Part shown: in pieces, positions 32,886 to 42,390 of the stretch
Layout of the letters: the number at the start of each line of letters is the position of its first letter
Position numbering within the stretch: the first letter of the stretch is position 1
Program-made: the position numbers and the translations under genes
The notes under the pieces: model-generated
Told to the model about the DNA's origin: nothing
The model's input: only the letters and a program-made list of their open reading frames with translations
Database searches by the model: none
DNA from: Klebsiella quasivariicola
GTDB lineage: Bacteria > Pseudomonadota > Gammaproteobacteria > Enterobacterales > Enterobacteriaceae
DNA: 64,000 bases
Direction: 5' to 3'
NCBI RefSeq assembly: GCF_002269255.1
Contig: NZ_CP022823.1
Span: forward strand, 1,178,001 to 1,242,000

Positions 32886-33416
32886 TTAGCGTAGAGAGTC
32901 CGCCAGCACGCCTTCTTCTTCCATCTGGTCGAGGCGGCTCAGGAGTTTGCGGGTGATATGTTCGAGCTGATCTTTTTCGCTGGTGCTGAGTGAAGACCAC
33001 AGCTGATGCAGACAGTTATGCTGCGGCGGCAGAACCTCGCGCAGAAACTGATGGCCTTTTTCAGTCAGCTGCAGATGCAGACAGCGACGATCGTTATCGC
33101 TCTCGCGGCGCTCAATCCAGCCGCGTTTTTCCAGTTCATCAGCGATACGGGTGGCGTTAGTACGCGACGAGCCCAGCGCGCAGCTCAGCTCGGACGGCTG
33201 GATGCTGTGGTTTTCCTGTGACTCCAGCGTAATCAGCGCCATAAATAATGTCTCGTTAATTCCCTGCGCTTTGAGCATTTTATTGCGATTTTCCAGCAGC
33301 TTACCTTGCATATGCATGCAAAGACGAGTTAACAGGATCTCCTGGAAAGGGAAATCTTCGTGGCGGCTGGCGCGGAATTTGAGCATTTGCTCAATGGGAG
33401 TAAACGAACTATCCAT
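32886..33416 (-). CDS. emrR: EmrR (MprA), MarR-family repressor of emrAB
   Basis: A 176-residue MarR-type repressor, the same length as in E. coli. The winged helix is around residues 70-135 (QPSELSCALGSSRTNATRIA for the recognition helix and KRGWIERRESDNDRRCLHL for the wing). It represses the emrRAB operon and is released by uncouplers and salicylate-type ligands. emrA follows after 125 bp. Promoter elements should lie in the AT-rich 33417-33506 gap. Confidence 0.96.
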   Translation of the reverse strand: MDSSFTPIEQMLKFRASRHEDFPFQEILLTRLCMHMQGKLLENRNKMLKAQGINETLFMALITLESQENHSIQPSELSCALGSSRTNATRIADELEKRGWIERRESDNDRRCLHLQLTEKGHQFLREVLPPQHNCLHQLWSSLSTSEKDQLEHITRKLLSRLDQMEEEGVLADSLR

Positions 33417-33506
33417 TTGGGTATGACCTCATTAATTACAGCCGATATAATAACTATTGTGACAAATAAATCAAATGAATTATTGACTAAAACTGATACG
33501 TAAGGC

Positions 33507-33842
33507 TTAGAGCCCGCTGGCGATTTTCCAGGCCAGACCATAGGCAAATGCCGACAGCAGGGTCGGGACAATAATGCTGCGGGTTTTCCAGAAGGCGGCC
33601 CCCAGCACCAGAAAGCCGATCAGTGTCGGCACCAGGCGATGGGCGTCGGCGAGGATCTCCGGCACGCTGGAGACCACCAGCAGCGCGCAAATCGAGGCGA
33701 TGCCAATGGTGTCGAGCAACACGCTGACCGGGCCACGGCGGGCAGGACGGGCATGGCCGGCGTGCAGACGCAGGGGAAGATAGCGAAACAGATAGTTGAC
33801 GCCGCCGACAATCACGCCGAGCAGAAGGACCTCACTGTTCAT
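33507..33842 (-). CDS. ygaH: YgaH, small subunit of the L-valine exporter
   Basis: A 111-residue AzlD-type membrane protein with four hydrophobic segments (LLLGVIVGGVNYLFRYLPLR at the N terminus). It pairs with YgaZ to export L-valine and other branched-chain amino acids. Its start overlaps the end of ygaZ by 11 bases, so the two are translated together. Same length as in E. coli. Confidence 0.94.
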   Translation of the reverse strand: MNSEVLLLGVIVGGVNYLFRYLPLRLHAGHARPARRGPVSVLLDTIGIASICALLVVSSVPEILADAHRLVPTLIGFLVLGAAFWKTRSIIVPTLLSAFAYGLAWKIASGL

Positions 33843-34578
33843 CAGGCATCCCCTTAAGCATGGCCTGAATCAGCGCCGTCAGACACCCGCAGACAATCCC
33901 GGCGAGGATCGCCGCTGGAATAGAAAATAAGAGAATGCCGCCCAGCGCGCCTGCCAGCGCCGCTGTGACGCAGAGAGACTGCTGACGCTGGAAAGAGGCC
34001 AGCAGGAAGCTCATAAACAGCGCCGGCAGCATAAAGCCGAGGGCGGCTTCTACTGCCGGATAATCCACCAGCAGGCCGTTGCCGGACCAGGCGCCGGCCA
34101 GCGTGCCGCACACCCACGACGCCCACGAGGTAAACGCGAGACCGATCATCCAGTTTTCGCTCCAGCGGCGATTGTCGCGGACCAGCCTGGCGGTGGCGGC
34201 GGCGAAAACCTCATCGGTCAGGCCGAAGGCCCAGAGGGCGGTTTTCTTTTTATCGAGCGCGGAAGCTATACGGCTGCGCAGCGAGGGGCCATACAGCACG
34301 TGGCGCACGTCCATCGCCATCACCGTCAGGGCCGCGACCCACAGCGAACTGCCGGCGGCCAGCATGGCGGTGATCACAAACTGGCTGGCGCCGGCGTAAA
34401 TAATGCAGGAGAAAAACAGGCTTTCCAGTGGCGTAAAGCCCAGCCGGGTGGCGTTTAGTCCGAAGGCGAATGCCACCGGAAGGTAGCTGATGACGATGGG
34501 GAGGCTATCTTTGATGCCTTCGCCGACGGTGGCGACACGTTCAGGTAAGGCACAGGTTAAGGGCGCGGGGTTTTCCAT
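33832..34578 (-). CDS. ygaZ: YgaZ, large subunit of the L-valine exporter
   Basis: A 248-residue AzlC-family membrane protein with the conserved SYLPVAFAFGLNATRLGFTP start, CIIYAGASQFV and MDVRHVLYGPSL segments, the last being the family signature. With YgaH it forms the branched-chain amino acid exporter. First gene of the leftward ygaZ-ygaH pair, with emrRAB beyond. E. coli YgaZ has 245 residues. Confidence 0.95.
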   Translation of the reverse strand: MENPAPLTCALPERVATVGEGIKDSLPIVISYLPVAFAFGLNATRLGFTPLESLFFSCIIYAGASQFVITAMLAAGSSLWVAALTVMAMDVRHVLYGPSLRSRIASALDKKKTALWAFGLTDEVFAAATARLVRDNRRWSENWMIGLAFTSWASWVCGTLAGAWSGNGLLVDYPAVEAALGFMLPALFMSFLLASFQRQQSLCVTAALAGALGGILLFSIPAAILAGIVCGCLTALIQAMLKGMPDEQ

Positions 34579-34735
34579 ATGAATAACTTATCGCTGGATC
34601 CATGTGAAGGTGGCAAATTGACCGATGTCTCCACCTTAACAGAGGGCGACGCCCCTTAACACTATGGAAATTCCTGGAATCCGCTTTTCCATGACCTTAA
34701 CCGTCACTTTGCCCGGCCTTGGCAGGGGAGACGTT

Positions 34736-34768
34736 CGCCCGGATAAGAGCCAGCGCCTTATCCGGGCG
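34736..34768. terminator. REP-like terminator hairpin between proX and ygaZ
   Basis: A 12-base perfect stem CGCCCGGATAAG / CTTATCCGGGCG with a nine-base loop, five bases after the proX stop. It belongs to the REP family of palindromes and lacks a T run. Confidence 0.7.
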
Positions 34769-34773
34769 CAGAG

Positions 34774-35772
34774 TTACTGCTGCGCGGCGAGCGCGGTTTT
34801 CACCCAGCTGTCGAACAGCGGCTGGTGGGCTTTGATCCAGCCGTCAACATGACCATTGATGTCGGCTTCGGAAGCATGACCCTCATGCATCATCGCATTT
34901 TCGGCGTTAATGTCGGCGATCGGCAGCTTCATCACGCTAAACAGGGTGGCGGCGGCCGGGTTTTTCTCCGCCCAGGCTTTGTTGGCGACAATGTGCATGG
35001 TGTTCACCGGGAAGCCATAGTTAGCGCCATTGGCCAGTTTGGTATCAATGTTTTTCTGCTCACCCGGCAGAGAAGAAAACGGCACCTGCAGCCAGACGAC
35101 GTCTTTACCAGGCTTCAGCACATCGCTAACCCAGTACGGTGTCCAGGTATAGTAGAGCACCGGTTTACCCTCTTTATAGCGGGTGATGGTGTCGGCCATC
35201 ATCGCCGCGTAGTTGCCCTGGTTATGGGTGACGGTGTTGCTCAGGCCATAGGCGTCAATCTGATGGTTAATTACCGCTTCGCAGCCCCAGCCTGGGGTGC
35301 AGCCGGTGAGATCCGCTTTACCGTCATTGTTGGTATCAAACAGTTTGGCGATCTGCGGGTCTTTGAGCTGATCGATGGAGGTGATGTGGTACTGCTCGGC
35401 GGTTTTCTTATCGATCAGATAGCCCTGGGCGGCGCCAGAGACAAACACCCCTTTGCGATAAAATTTGTTATCACCGCCCGCCGCGGCGTACATGTCATCG
35501 TGCAGCGGCTGCCAGTTGGTGGCGATAAAGGTGGTATCGCCGGCGGCAATGGACGTATAGGCGACGTTATAGTCCACTTCGCTGGGCTTCTCGACGGTGT
35601 AGCCAAGTTTCTCCAGCGCGCGGCTGACCAGCAGGGTCTGGAAGGTCTCTTCGGAGATGGTGCTCTGGGCAGGCTTCACGGTAATCCCTTTGCCCGGCAG
35701 GTCGGCGGCGAAGGCGCTGGTGGCGAGCAGGGTGGCAAAGGCGGCGGTGGCCATCATCGTGCTATGTCGCAT
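34774..35772 (-). CDS. proX: ProX, periplasmic glycine betaine/proline-betaine binding protein
   Basis: A 332-residue solute-binding protein with a signal peptide ending ATSAFA-ADLPG (about residue 22). The ligand cage tryptophans are in ATNWQPLHDDMY and YYTWTPYWVSD, and the CTPGWGCEAVI pair forms the known disulfide. It delivers betaines to ProW/ProV under osmotic stress. Third gene of the leftward proVWX operon, 77 bases after proW. Confidence 0.97.
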   Translation of the reverse strand: MRHSTMMATAAFATLLATSAFAADLPGKGITVKPAQSTISEETFQTLLVSRALEKLGYTVEKPSEVDYNVAYTSIAAGDTTFIATNWQPLHDDMYAAAGGDNKFYRKGVFVSGAAQGYLIDKKTAEQYHITSIDQLKDPQIAKLFDTNNDGKADLTGCTPGWGCEAVINHQIDAYGLSNTVTHNQGNYAAMMADTITRYKEGKPVLYYTWTPYWVSDVLKPGKDVVWLQVPFSSLPGEQKNIDTKLANGANYGFPVNTMHIVANKAWAEKNPAAATLFSVMKLPIADINAENAMMHEGHASEADINGHVDGWIKAHQPLFDSWVKTALAAQQ

Positions 35773-35849
35773 GGTGGTTCCTCTTCTTGTTTAACGGGAA
35801 GGGCGGCCCCCCGGCATCGGCTGCTGCCGGGGAGCGGCGCTGTATCGGC

Positions 35850-36917
35850 TTATCGACAGAAAGGGCGAGTGATAAGCCCCAGCGGGCCGGTGGTGTACCA
35901 GCGGCGGTTGCCGCGACTGCGGGCGTCGCGGCCGACAGCCTGAGTGAGGCGGTCAAGAATAATCGCCAGGATCACAATCCCGACCCCGCCGACGGTGGCC
36001 AGACCCATATCCAGGCGGCCAATGCCGCGCAGCACCATCTGGCCGAGACCGCCGACGGCGATCATCGAGGCGATCACCACCATCGACAGAGCCAGCATCA
36101 GGGTCTGGTTAACCCCGGCCATGATGGTGGGCATCGCCAGCGGCAGCTGAACCTTAAACAGTAGCTGGCGCGGGCTGGCGCCAAACGAGCGCGACGCTTC
36201 GATCAGATCCGCGGGCACCTGGTTTATCCCAAGGATGGTCAGACGGACGATCGGCGGCAGAGCGAAGATAATTGTCACCACCACGCCAGGCACGTTGCCG
36301 ATGCCGAACAGCATCACGATCGGCACCAGGTAGACGAAGGCCGGCGTGGTCTGCATGGCATCGAGCAGCGGGCGGATAATTTTCGCTGCCCGCGGGCTGC
36401 GCGCCAGCCAAATACCCAGCGGCAGGCCGATAACCATGCAGAACAGCAGGGCGGTGAGGACCAGCGCCAGGGTGACCATCGCCTGCGACCAGGCACCGAT
36501 GGCGCCGATGGCAATCAGCGAAACCAGAGTGGCGACCCCCATGCCGAGGCTGGAGATCTGCCAGGCGATCAGCGCGAAGAGAATAATCGCCACCGGCGCC
36601 GGCATCCCCAACAGCAGCTGCTGGAAGGCGCTGAGGATATAGTCGATCGGCACGCGGATCCCCTGGAACAGCGGGCGGAAGTGCAGCACGATCCAGTCGA
36701 TGGCGTGGGTGACCCAGCTGTCGAGCGGGATCAGCGTTTTATGGAACGGGTCCATGATGTTGAACTGTTCCGGCTGCGGCGCGGGCGCGCTGTGCAGCCA
36801 GTCGGCGCCGCCGCCGTCAGCCGGCGCGGCAGTGGACGCGCCACCCCAGGCGTCAGCGGACTGCGCGGCGCTGTCGGTTGCCGGGGCGCTATCCCACGGA
36901 TTAGTTTGATCAGCCAT
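35850..36917 (-). CDS. proW: ProW, glycine betaine ABC transporter permease
   Basis: A 355-residue permease. A hydrophilic N-terminal tail of about 95 residues, rich in Ala, Gly and Asp, precedes several membrane spans and the EAA loop (DLIEASRSFGASPRQLLFKVQLP) that contacts the ATPase. Its ATG overlaps the proV stop by eight bases. ProW spans the inner membrane and imports betaine taken from ProX. Confidence 0.97.
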   Translation of the reverse strand: MADQTNPWDSAPATDSAAQSADAWGGASTAAPADGGGADWLHSAPAPQPEQFNIMDPFHKTLIPLDSWVTHAIDWIVLHFRPLFQGIRVPIDYILSAFQQLLLGMPAPVAIILFALIAWQISSLGMGVATLVSLIAIGAIGAWSQAMVTLALVLTALLFCMVIGLPLGIWLARSPRAAKIIRPLLDAMQTTPAFVYLVPIVMLFGIGNVPGVVVTIIFALPPIVRLTILGINQVPADLIEASRSFGASPRQLLFKVQLPLAMPTIMAGVNQTLMLALSMVVIASMIAVGGLGQMVLRGIGRLDMGLATVGGVGIVILAIILDRLTQAVGRDARSRGNRRWYTTGPLGLITRPFCR

Positions 36918-38112
36918 GATTCACCCCCTCGCGATCTAAAGCCTGGAGCAGCATTCGTTTGGAAATGATGCCAATGTATTGTTGTTCTTCATCCACCACC
37001 GGGACGGCGCACGGCGCCTGACCGACGTGGGAGAGCAGATCGCTGAGCGGCGTTTGCGCCTCTACTGCCAGCGGGGCCTCAATCAGCGCCGCCTCGATCC
37101 CCTGGCCGGTGCTGAGCGCCGTCTTCAGAGAATCAATTGAGACAATCCCGACAAAGCGATTTCCGCGCTCGATGACATAGCCGTATTCCCGGTCTTCATC
37201 CTGTAATAATTTCAGTGCCGAACGGGGGCCAAAACCAGGCGTTTTACGAATCAGACCGACCGGGCTACGACGGGCAATATCTTTCGCGCTGAAGACCTGG
37301 CTAATATCGACGCCGCGGAAGAAGGTGCGGACATAATCATTGGCCGGATTATTTAATATTTCATCCGGAGTGCCGACCTGAACCACTTCGCCATTTTGCA
37401 TAATGGCGATGCGATCGCCAATGCGCATGGCTTCATCAAGGTCATGGGAAATAAAAACGATAGTACGTTGATGCTTAGCCTGTAATTTGATGAGCTCATC
37501 CTGCATTTCGGTGCGAATGAGCGGATCGAGCGCGGAGAAGGCTTCATCCATCAGCAGAATATCGGGATTAATTGCCAGCGCGCGGGCTAAACCGACGCGC
37601 TGACGCATCCCGCCGGAGAGCTCATCCGGCCAGGCGTGGGCATAATTCTCCAGCCCGACCTGACGCAGCGCTTCCCGCGCTTTTTGCTCTCGTTCGGCGG
37701 CCGGGACGCCGGCCAGCGCCATGCCAAACGCCGTGTTGTCGAGCACGCTCATGTGCGGCATCAGCGCAAAGGACTGAAAAACCATCGCAATTTTCTTGCG
37801 GCGCACCTCGCGCAGCTCGGCATCCGACATTTTGGCGATATCGACCCCGTCAATCAGCACCTGGCCGCGGGTGGGTTCAATCAGGCGATTGAGAAGGCGA
37901 ACCATGGTGGATTTCCCCGAGCCGGAGAGCCCCATGATGACGAATATCTCGCCTTCTTCAATGGCCAGACTGGCGTCTTTGACGCCAAGCGACAGCCCCG
38001 TTTTTTCCAGTATTTGCGCTTTGTTGAGTCCTTTCTCAATATATTTGAAAGCCCGGTGGGGGTGCTCGCCAAATATCTTATAAAGATTTTTAATTTCTAA
38101 TTTAATTGCCAT
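36910..38112 (-). CDS. proV: ProV, glycine betaine ABC transporter ATPase
   Basis: A 400-residue ABC ATPase with Walker A GLSGSGKST near 60-68, signature LSGGMRQRV, Walker B ILLMDEAFSALDP and two C-terminal CBS domains (about 280-400) that sense ionic strength in this family. First gene of proVWX. Its 5' end in E. coli contains a downstream regulatory element bound by H-NS; the AT-richer first 200 bp here are compatible with that. Confidence 0.97.
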   Translation of the reverse strand: MAIKLEIKNLYKIFGEHPHRAFKYIEKGLNKAQILEKTGLSLGVKDASLAIEEGEIFVIMGLSGSGKSTMVRLLNRLIEPTRGQVLIDGVDIAKMSDAELREVRRKKIAMVFQSFALMPHMSVLDNTAFGMALAGVPAAEREQKAREALRQVGLENYAHAWPDELSGGMRQRVGLARALAINPDILLMDEAFSALDPLIRTEMQDELIKLQAKHQRTIVFISHDLDEAMRIGDRIAIMQNGEVVQVGTPDEILNNPANDYVRTFFRGVDISQVFSAKDIARRSPVGLIRKTPGFGPRSALKLLQDEDREYGYVIERGNRFVGIVSIDSLKTALSTGQGIEAALIEAPLAVEAQTPLSDLLSHVGQAPCAVPVVDEEQQYIGIISKRMLLQALDREGVNHG

Positions 38113-38428
38113 GCAATAGAGAAGTTCCTGTTATTTGTTTATTGCGATATGGTACCCGATGGTGATTATGATCTTTTTACACCCTAACATACTCAGATTC
38201 TGTGACAACCCTCAATGGCAAACTCTCGGCAAAATGAGAAGACGGGATTTACGGTTCAGCCCCCGTGATATAAGGGCTGAGAGGCAATTTATTGCAGGTG
38301 ATATTTTTTGATTATCTTTGGATAATTCGCCTGGAATGGCATGGTTTTCTGCTAAATATGACGCAGTGATGACGGTTAAGCGATGGAGAGAATATTTGGC
38401 AGAGAAACCGTTATTCTGAGAAATAGAA
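38113..38428. promoter_or_regulatory. Upstream region of proVWX
   Basis: AT-rich 316-bp gap containing runs such as TTATGATCTTTTTACACCC and ATATTTTTTGATTATC. It should carry the osmotically induced promoter, on the minus strand. I could not place -35/-10 elements with confidence, and no other gene is seen. Confidence 0.5.
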
Positions 38429-38459
38429 CACCAGGAATCCGTCCGTGATATTCCTGGTG
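38429..38459 (-). terminator. Terminator after nrdF
   Basis: Stem CACCAGGAAT / ATTCCTGGTG (ten perfect base pairs, eleven-base loop), ten bases after the nrdF stop. On the minus strand it is followed by TTCTATTTC, a weak T tract. Confidence 0.6.
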
Positions 38460-38468
38460 AAAGTACGG

Positions 38469-39431
38469 TTAAAAGTCCCAGTCGTCGTCGGCGGTTTCTT
38501 CCGTTTTACCTATCACGTAGGAGGAGCCGGAGCCGGAGAAAAAGTCGTGGTTTTCATCGGCGTTAGGTGACAGCGCGGCGAGGATCGCCGGGTTAACCGT
38601 TGCCATCTCCGCCGGGAACAGCGCCTCATAGCCGAGGTTCATCAGCGCTTTATTGGCGTTGTAGCACAGGAAAGCGCTGACGTCGTCGAACCAGCCGCTC
38701 TCGCCGTACAGTTCCCGGCTGTAGGCCAGCTCGTTGTCGTAAAGATCCATCAGCAGATCGAGGGCGAAATTTTTCAACTCTTCGCGCTTGCCGGGGCTGA
38801 CGATCTCCAGTCCTTTCTGATACTTGTAGCCAATGTAATAGCCATGCACCGCTTCATCGCGAATGATCAGACGGATCAGATCCGCGGTATTGGTCAGTTT
38901 TCCCCGGCTGGAGAAGTGCATGGGCAGCCAGAAGCCGGAATAGAAGAGAAAGGATTCGAGGAACACGCTGGCGATTTTTTTCTTCAGCGGCTCATCGGCC
39001 TGATAGTAGCCCAGCATCAGTTGCGCTTTACGTTGCAGGGGTTCGCAGCTTTCACTCCAGGCAAAGGCGGCATCCACCTCTTTGCTGTGGCACAGCGTGG
39101 AAAAAATGGAGCTGTAAGAGCGAGCATGAACCGCTTCCATAAAGCTGATGTTCGACAGTACCGCCTCCTCATGTGGGGTCAGGGCGTCCGCCATCAGCGC
39201 CGGGGCGCCGACGGTGTTCTGAATGGTGTCGAGCAGGGTCAGCCCGGTGAAGACGCGAATGGTCAACTGCTGCTCCGCCGCGCTGAGGGTTTGCCAGGCG
39301 GGAATGTCGTTCGACAGCGGCACTTTCTCCGGTAGCCAGAAGTTGCTGGTGAGACGATTCCAGACCTCAAGATCTTTGTCGTCATCAATGCGGTTCCAGT
39401 TGATAGCGCTGATACGCGTTAAATGAGTCAT
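38469..39431 (-). CDS. nrdF: NrdF, class Ib ribonucleotide reductase beta subunit
   Basis: A 320-residue R2 protein that carries the dimanganese (or diiron) tyrosyl radical. Metal ligands are in HEEAVLSNISFMEAVHARSYS and in the second set FLESFLFYSGFW and RLIIRDEAVHGYYIGYK. The C terminus (ETADDDWDF) docks on NrdE. The start at 39431 gives MTHLTRISAINWNR, one residue longer than E. coli; a further upstream ATG is poorly placed. It is the last gene of nrdHIEF, ten bases after nrdE. Confidence 0.97.
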   Translation of the reverse strand: MTHLTRISAINWNRIDDDKDLEVWNRLTSNFWLPEKVPLSNDIPAWQTLSAAEQQLTIRVFTGLTLLDTIQNTVGAPALMADALTPHEEAVLSNISFMEAVHARSYSSIFSTLCHSKEVDAAFAWSESCEPLQRKAQLMLGYYQADEPLKKKIASVFLESFLFYSGFWLPMHFSSRGKLTNTADLIRLIIRDEAVHGYYIGYKYQKGLEIVSPGKREELKNFALDLLMDLYDNELAYSRELYGESGWFDDVSAFLCYNANKALMNLGYEALFPAEMATVNPAILAALSPNADENHDFFSGSGSSYVIGKTEETADDDWDF

Positions 39432-39441
39432 CCTGTTCTCC

Positions 39442-41583
39442 TTACAGCGCGCAGGACACGCAGCCTTCAATTTCAGTGCCTTCCAGCGCCAGCTGGCGCA
39501 GACGGATGTAGTAGAGGGTCTTGATACCTTTCTTCCAGGCGTAGATTTGCGCCTTGTTGATATCGCGAGTGGTGGCGGTATCCGGGAAGAACAGCGTCAA
39601 CGACAGCCCCTGATCGACGTGGCGCGTCGCTTCGGCGTAGGTATCAATGATCTTCTGGGGCCCTATCTCGTACGCATCCTGATAGAGGGCCAGATTGTCG
39701 TTATTCATAAACGGCGCGGGGTAGTACACCCGCCCGGTTTTCCCCTCTTTGCGGATCTCAATCTTCGAGACGATCGGGTGAATACTGGAGGTGGCATGGT
39801 TGATGTACGAGATTGACCCGGTGGGCGGCACCGCCTGCAGATAGCGGTTATAGATGCCATAGCGCATGACATCGTCGCGCAGCTGGCGCCAGCTTTCCCG
39901 ATCGGGCAGGGGAATGCCGGCGCGAGCGAACAGCGCGCGCACCCGCTCGGTTTTCGGCTGCCACTCCTCCTGCAGATATTTGTCGAAGTACGCCCCGCTG
40001 GCGTAGCGTGACTGTTCGAAGCCGGCGAAGCGCTGGCCGCGCTCGCGGGCCAGCAGCATCGAAGTGTGCAGGGCATGCCAGGTTACGGTGTAGAAATAGA
40101 TATTGGTAAAGTCCAGCCCCTCCGGGCTGCCGTAGGCAATCCCTTCCCGCGCCAGGTAGCCGTGAAGATTCATCTGCCCCAGGCCGATAGCGTGGGAGGC
40201 CGCATTGCCGGCCGCCACCGAGGGGACCGACTGAATGTGGCTCATATCAGACACCGCGGTGAGGGCGCGCACCGCGGTGGCGATAGTACGGGCAAAGTCC
40301 GGCGAGTCCATAGTATGGGCGATATTCAGCGAGCCGAGGTTGCAGGAGATATCCTCCCCGATATGGGCGTAACTGAGGTTCTCATCATAGGTGGACGGCG
40401 TACTGACCTGCAGGATCTCCGAACACAGATTGCTCATGGTGATCCGCCCGGCCACCGGACTGGCGCGGTTAACGGTGTCTTCAAACATGATGTACGGATA
40501 GCCGGACTCGAACTGGATCTCCGCCAGGCGCTGGAACAGATCGCGGGCGCGGATCCAGCGCTTGCGCACTCGTTCATCAGCCACCAGCTGCGGATAAAGA
40601 TCGCCGATGGCGCAGTCGGCGAAGGGTTTGCCGTACAGCCGTTCGACGTCATACGGTGAGAACAGGGCCATCTGCGCGTCTTCTTTCGCCAGCTGGAAGG
40701 TGATATCAGGGATCACCACCCCCAGCGACAAGGTTTTGATGCGGATTTTCTCATCGGCATTCTCACGCCGGGTATCGAGAAAGCGCAAAATATCGGGATG
40801 GTGAACATGCAGCCAGACCGCTCCCGCCCCCTGGCGGGCGCCAAGCTGATTGGCATAGGAGAAGGCGTCCTCCAGCATCTTCATCACTGGCACCACCCCG
40901 GAGGACTGGTTTTCGATGCGCTTGATCGGCGCTCCGGCCTCGCGCAGGTTGGAGAGTAAAAAAGCCACCCCGCCGCCGCGTTTCGACAGCTGCAGCGCCG
41001 AGTTAACCGCCCGGCCGATGGACTCCATATTATCTTCAATGCGCAGCAGGAAGCAGGAGATCAGCTCCCCGCGCTGCTGTTTGCCGGCGTTGAGGAAGGT
41101 GGGGGTGGCGGGCTGGAAGCGGCCGCTGAGCATCTCTTCCGTTAGCTGCCGCGCCTGCTGCTCATCCCCCTGGGCCAGCGTCAGCGCCACCATTACGCAG
41201 CGATCGGCAAAATCCTCGAGGTAATGCTTGCCGTCAAAGGTCTTCAGCGCGTAGCTGGTATAGAACTTCCACGCGCCGAGGAAGGTCTGGAAGCGAAATG
41301 CGGCGCGTCGGGCCTGGGCGAACAACGCCAGCACAAACCCGCGATCGTAGCCGGCCAGCACCTGCGGATCGTAATAGCCCTCGTGAACGAGCCAGGCGAG
41401 CTTGTCGTCCTGGCTGGCGAAGGTGAGGGTGTTGGGCCGTACCTGGGTCGCCATAAAGGCCTCGACCGCCTGGCTATCTTTCTCAAACGGGATGCGGCCC
41501 TCGCTGTCGTACAAATTCAGCATCGCGTTGAGGGCATGAAAATCCGCGGCGGCGGTTACAGGTTCTGCGGTTGTCGTTGCCAA
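39442..41583 (-). CDS. nrdE: NrdE, class Ib ribonucleotide reductase alpha subunit
   Basis: A 713-residue catalytic subunit reducing ribonucleoside diphosphates. It has the FLNAGKQQRGELISCFLLR active-site Cys region, CSEILQVSTPSTYDEN and NLGSLNIAHTM of the barrel core, and the C-terminal CVSCAL redox pair that is recharged by NrdH. It overlaps nrdI by 28 bases. It is used under iron limitation or oxidative stress in enterobacteria. E. coli length is 714. Confidence 0.98.
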   Translation of the reverse strand: MATTTAEPVTAAADFHALNAMLNLYDSEGRIPFEKDSQAVEAFMATQVRPNTLTFASQDDKLAWLVHEGYYDPQVLAGYDRGFVLALFAQARRAAFRFQTFLGAWKFYTSYALKTFDGKHYLEDFADRCVMVALTLAQGDEQQARQLTEEMLSGRFQPATPTFLNAGKQQRGELISCFLLRIEDNMESIGRAVNSALQLSKRGGGVAFLLSNLREAGAPIKRIENQSSGVVPVMKMLEDAFSYANQLGARQGAGAVWLHVHHPDILRFLDTRRENADEKIRIKTLSLGVVIPDITFQLAKEDAQMALFSPYDVERLYGKPFADCAIGDLYPQLVADERVRKRWIRARDLFQRLAEIQFESGYPYIMFEDTVNRASPVAGRITMSNLCSEILQVSTPSTYDENLSYAHIGEDISCNLGSLNIAHTMDSPDFARTIATAVRALTAVSDMSHIQSVPSVAAGNAASHAIGLGQMNLHGYLAREGIAYGSPEGLDFTNIYFYTVTWHALHTSMLLARERGQRFAGFEQSRYASGAYFDKYLQEEWQPKTERVRALFARAGIPLPDRESWRQLRDDVMRYGIYNRYLQAVPPTGSISYINHATSSIHPIVSKIEIRKEGKTGRVYYPAPFMNNDNLALYQDAYEIGPQKIIDTYAEATRHVDQGLSLTLFFPDTATTRDINKAQIYAWKKGIKTLYYIRLRQLALEGTEIEGCVSCAL

Positions 41584-41966
41584 AATTCGCTGACTCCTTT
41601 ACGCACAGTGTTGATATCGTCAGGGGTTCCCATCAGCTCGAAGCGGTAGAGATAGGGCACGGCGCATTTTTGCGCGATGACATCCCCGGCGCGCCCCCAG
41701 GCGTCGCCAAAGTTGCGATTGCCAGCGGCAATCACCCCGCGGATCAGCTGGCGGTTATGCACGTCGTTTAAAAAGCGGATCGCCTGACGCGGCACCGCGC
41801 CGGCCGTGCCGCCGCCGCCATAGCTGGGAACGATGAGAATATAGGGGGCGTCTACCTGCAGATGTTCGCGCTCGTTCAGCGGGATGCGCACCGCCGGCAG
41901 CCCCAGGCGCTGCACAAAGCGATGGGTATTCTCCGAACGGCTGGAGAAGTAGACGATGAGGCTCAT
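41556..41966 (-). CDS. nrdI: NrdI, flavodoxin-like activator of NrdF
   Basis: A 136-residue flavoprotein supplying oxidant to assemble the Mn2-tyrosyl radical of NrdF. The FMN loops SSRSENTHRFV (residues 8-18), PSYGGGGTAG and AAGNRNFGDAW are present. Its start overlaps the nrdH stop by four bases and its end overlaps nrdE by 28 bases, so the three are coupled. Confidence 0.96.
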   Translation of the reverse strand: MSLIVYFSSRSENTHRFVQRLGLPAVRIPLNEREHLQVDAPYILIVPSYGGGGTAGAVPRQAIRFLNDVHNRQLIRGVIAAGNRNFGDAWGRAGDVIAQKCAVPYLYRFELMGTPDDINTVRKGVSEFWQRQPQNL

Positions 41967-42208
41967 GCGCTGGCCGCCGTGGCGGAGGGGCGCAGGCGAT
42001 TGATCATGTCCGGGCGGAAGCCGCTCCAGCGCAGATCGCCGGCGATCACCACCGGCAGCTGGCGAAATCCCTGTTCGCGCAGGGTGTCGATGGTGTCCGG
42101 CTGCTGGTCGATGTTTACCATTTCAAAAGGCAGTCCCCGGCTCTCCATGGCTCGCCGGGTGGCATGGCACTGCACGCAGTCATTTCGAGTGTAAATAATA
42201 ATGCGCAT
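41963..42208 (-). CDS. nrdH: NrdH, glutaredoxin-like electron donor
   Basis: An 81-residue redoxin with the CVQC active site (residues 11-14), the TxxxWSGFRPD motif (here DLRWSGFRPDMINRL) and thioredoxin-like specificity. It reduces NrdE. The ATG at 42208 is preferred over one five codons upstream since it gives the E. coli-like MRIIIYTRNDC. First gene of the nrdHIEF operon. Confidence 0.96.
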   Translation of the reverse strand: MRIIIYTRNDCVQCHATRRAMESRGLPFEMVNIDQQPDTIDTLREQGFRQLPVVIAGDLRWSGFRPDMINRLRPSATAASA

Positions 42209-42281
42209 GATTCGTATTTCCATTTAAGATAACGGCACGGCGCTAAACGCAGCGTCGAACGTTGTGGGTCATTCGATAAGG

Positions 42282-42328
42282 AATACTAGATGTAGTTATT
42301 TAAAACTTCAACCGCTCAATATATAGCG
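42282..42328. promoter_or_regulatory. Paired NrdR boxes ahead of nrdHIEF
   Basis: AATACTAGATGTAGTT (42282-42297) and CGCTCAATATATAGCG (42313-42328) both resemble the NrdR consensus (ACACWATATATWGTGT). Their centres are 31 bp apart, three helical turns, as in other nrd promoters. NrdR would repress the operon when dATP is plentiful. Confidence 0.75.
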
Positions 42329-42390
42329 TTTTTAGCAAGGAGTTCCCCCGCCGGGATAGTTCGGCGGAGGAGGGGGGAGGCTGTGCGGAA

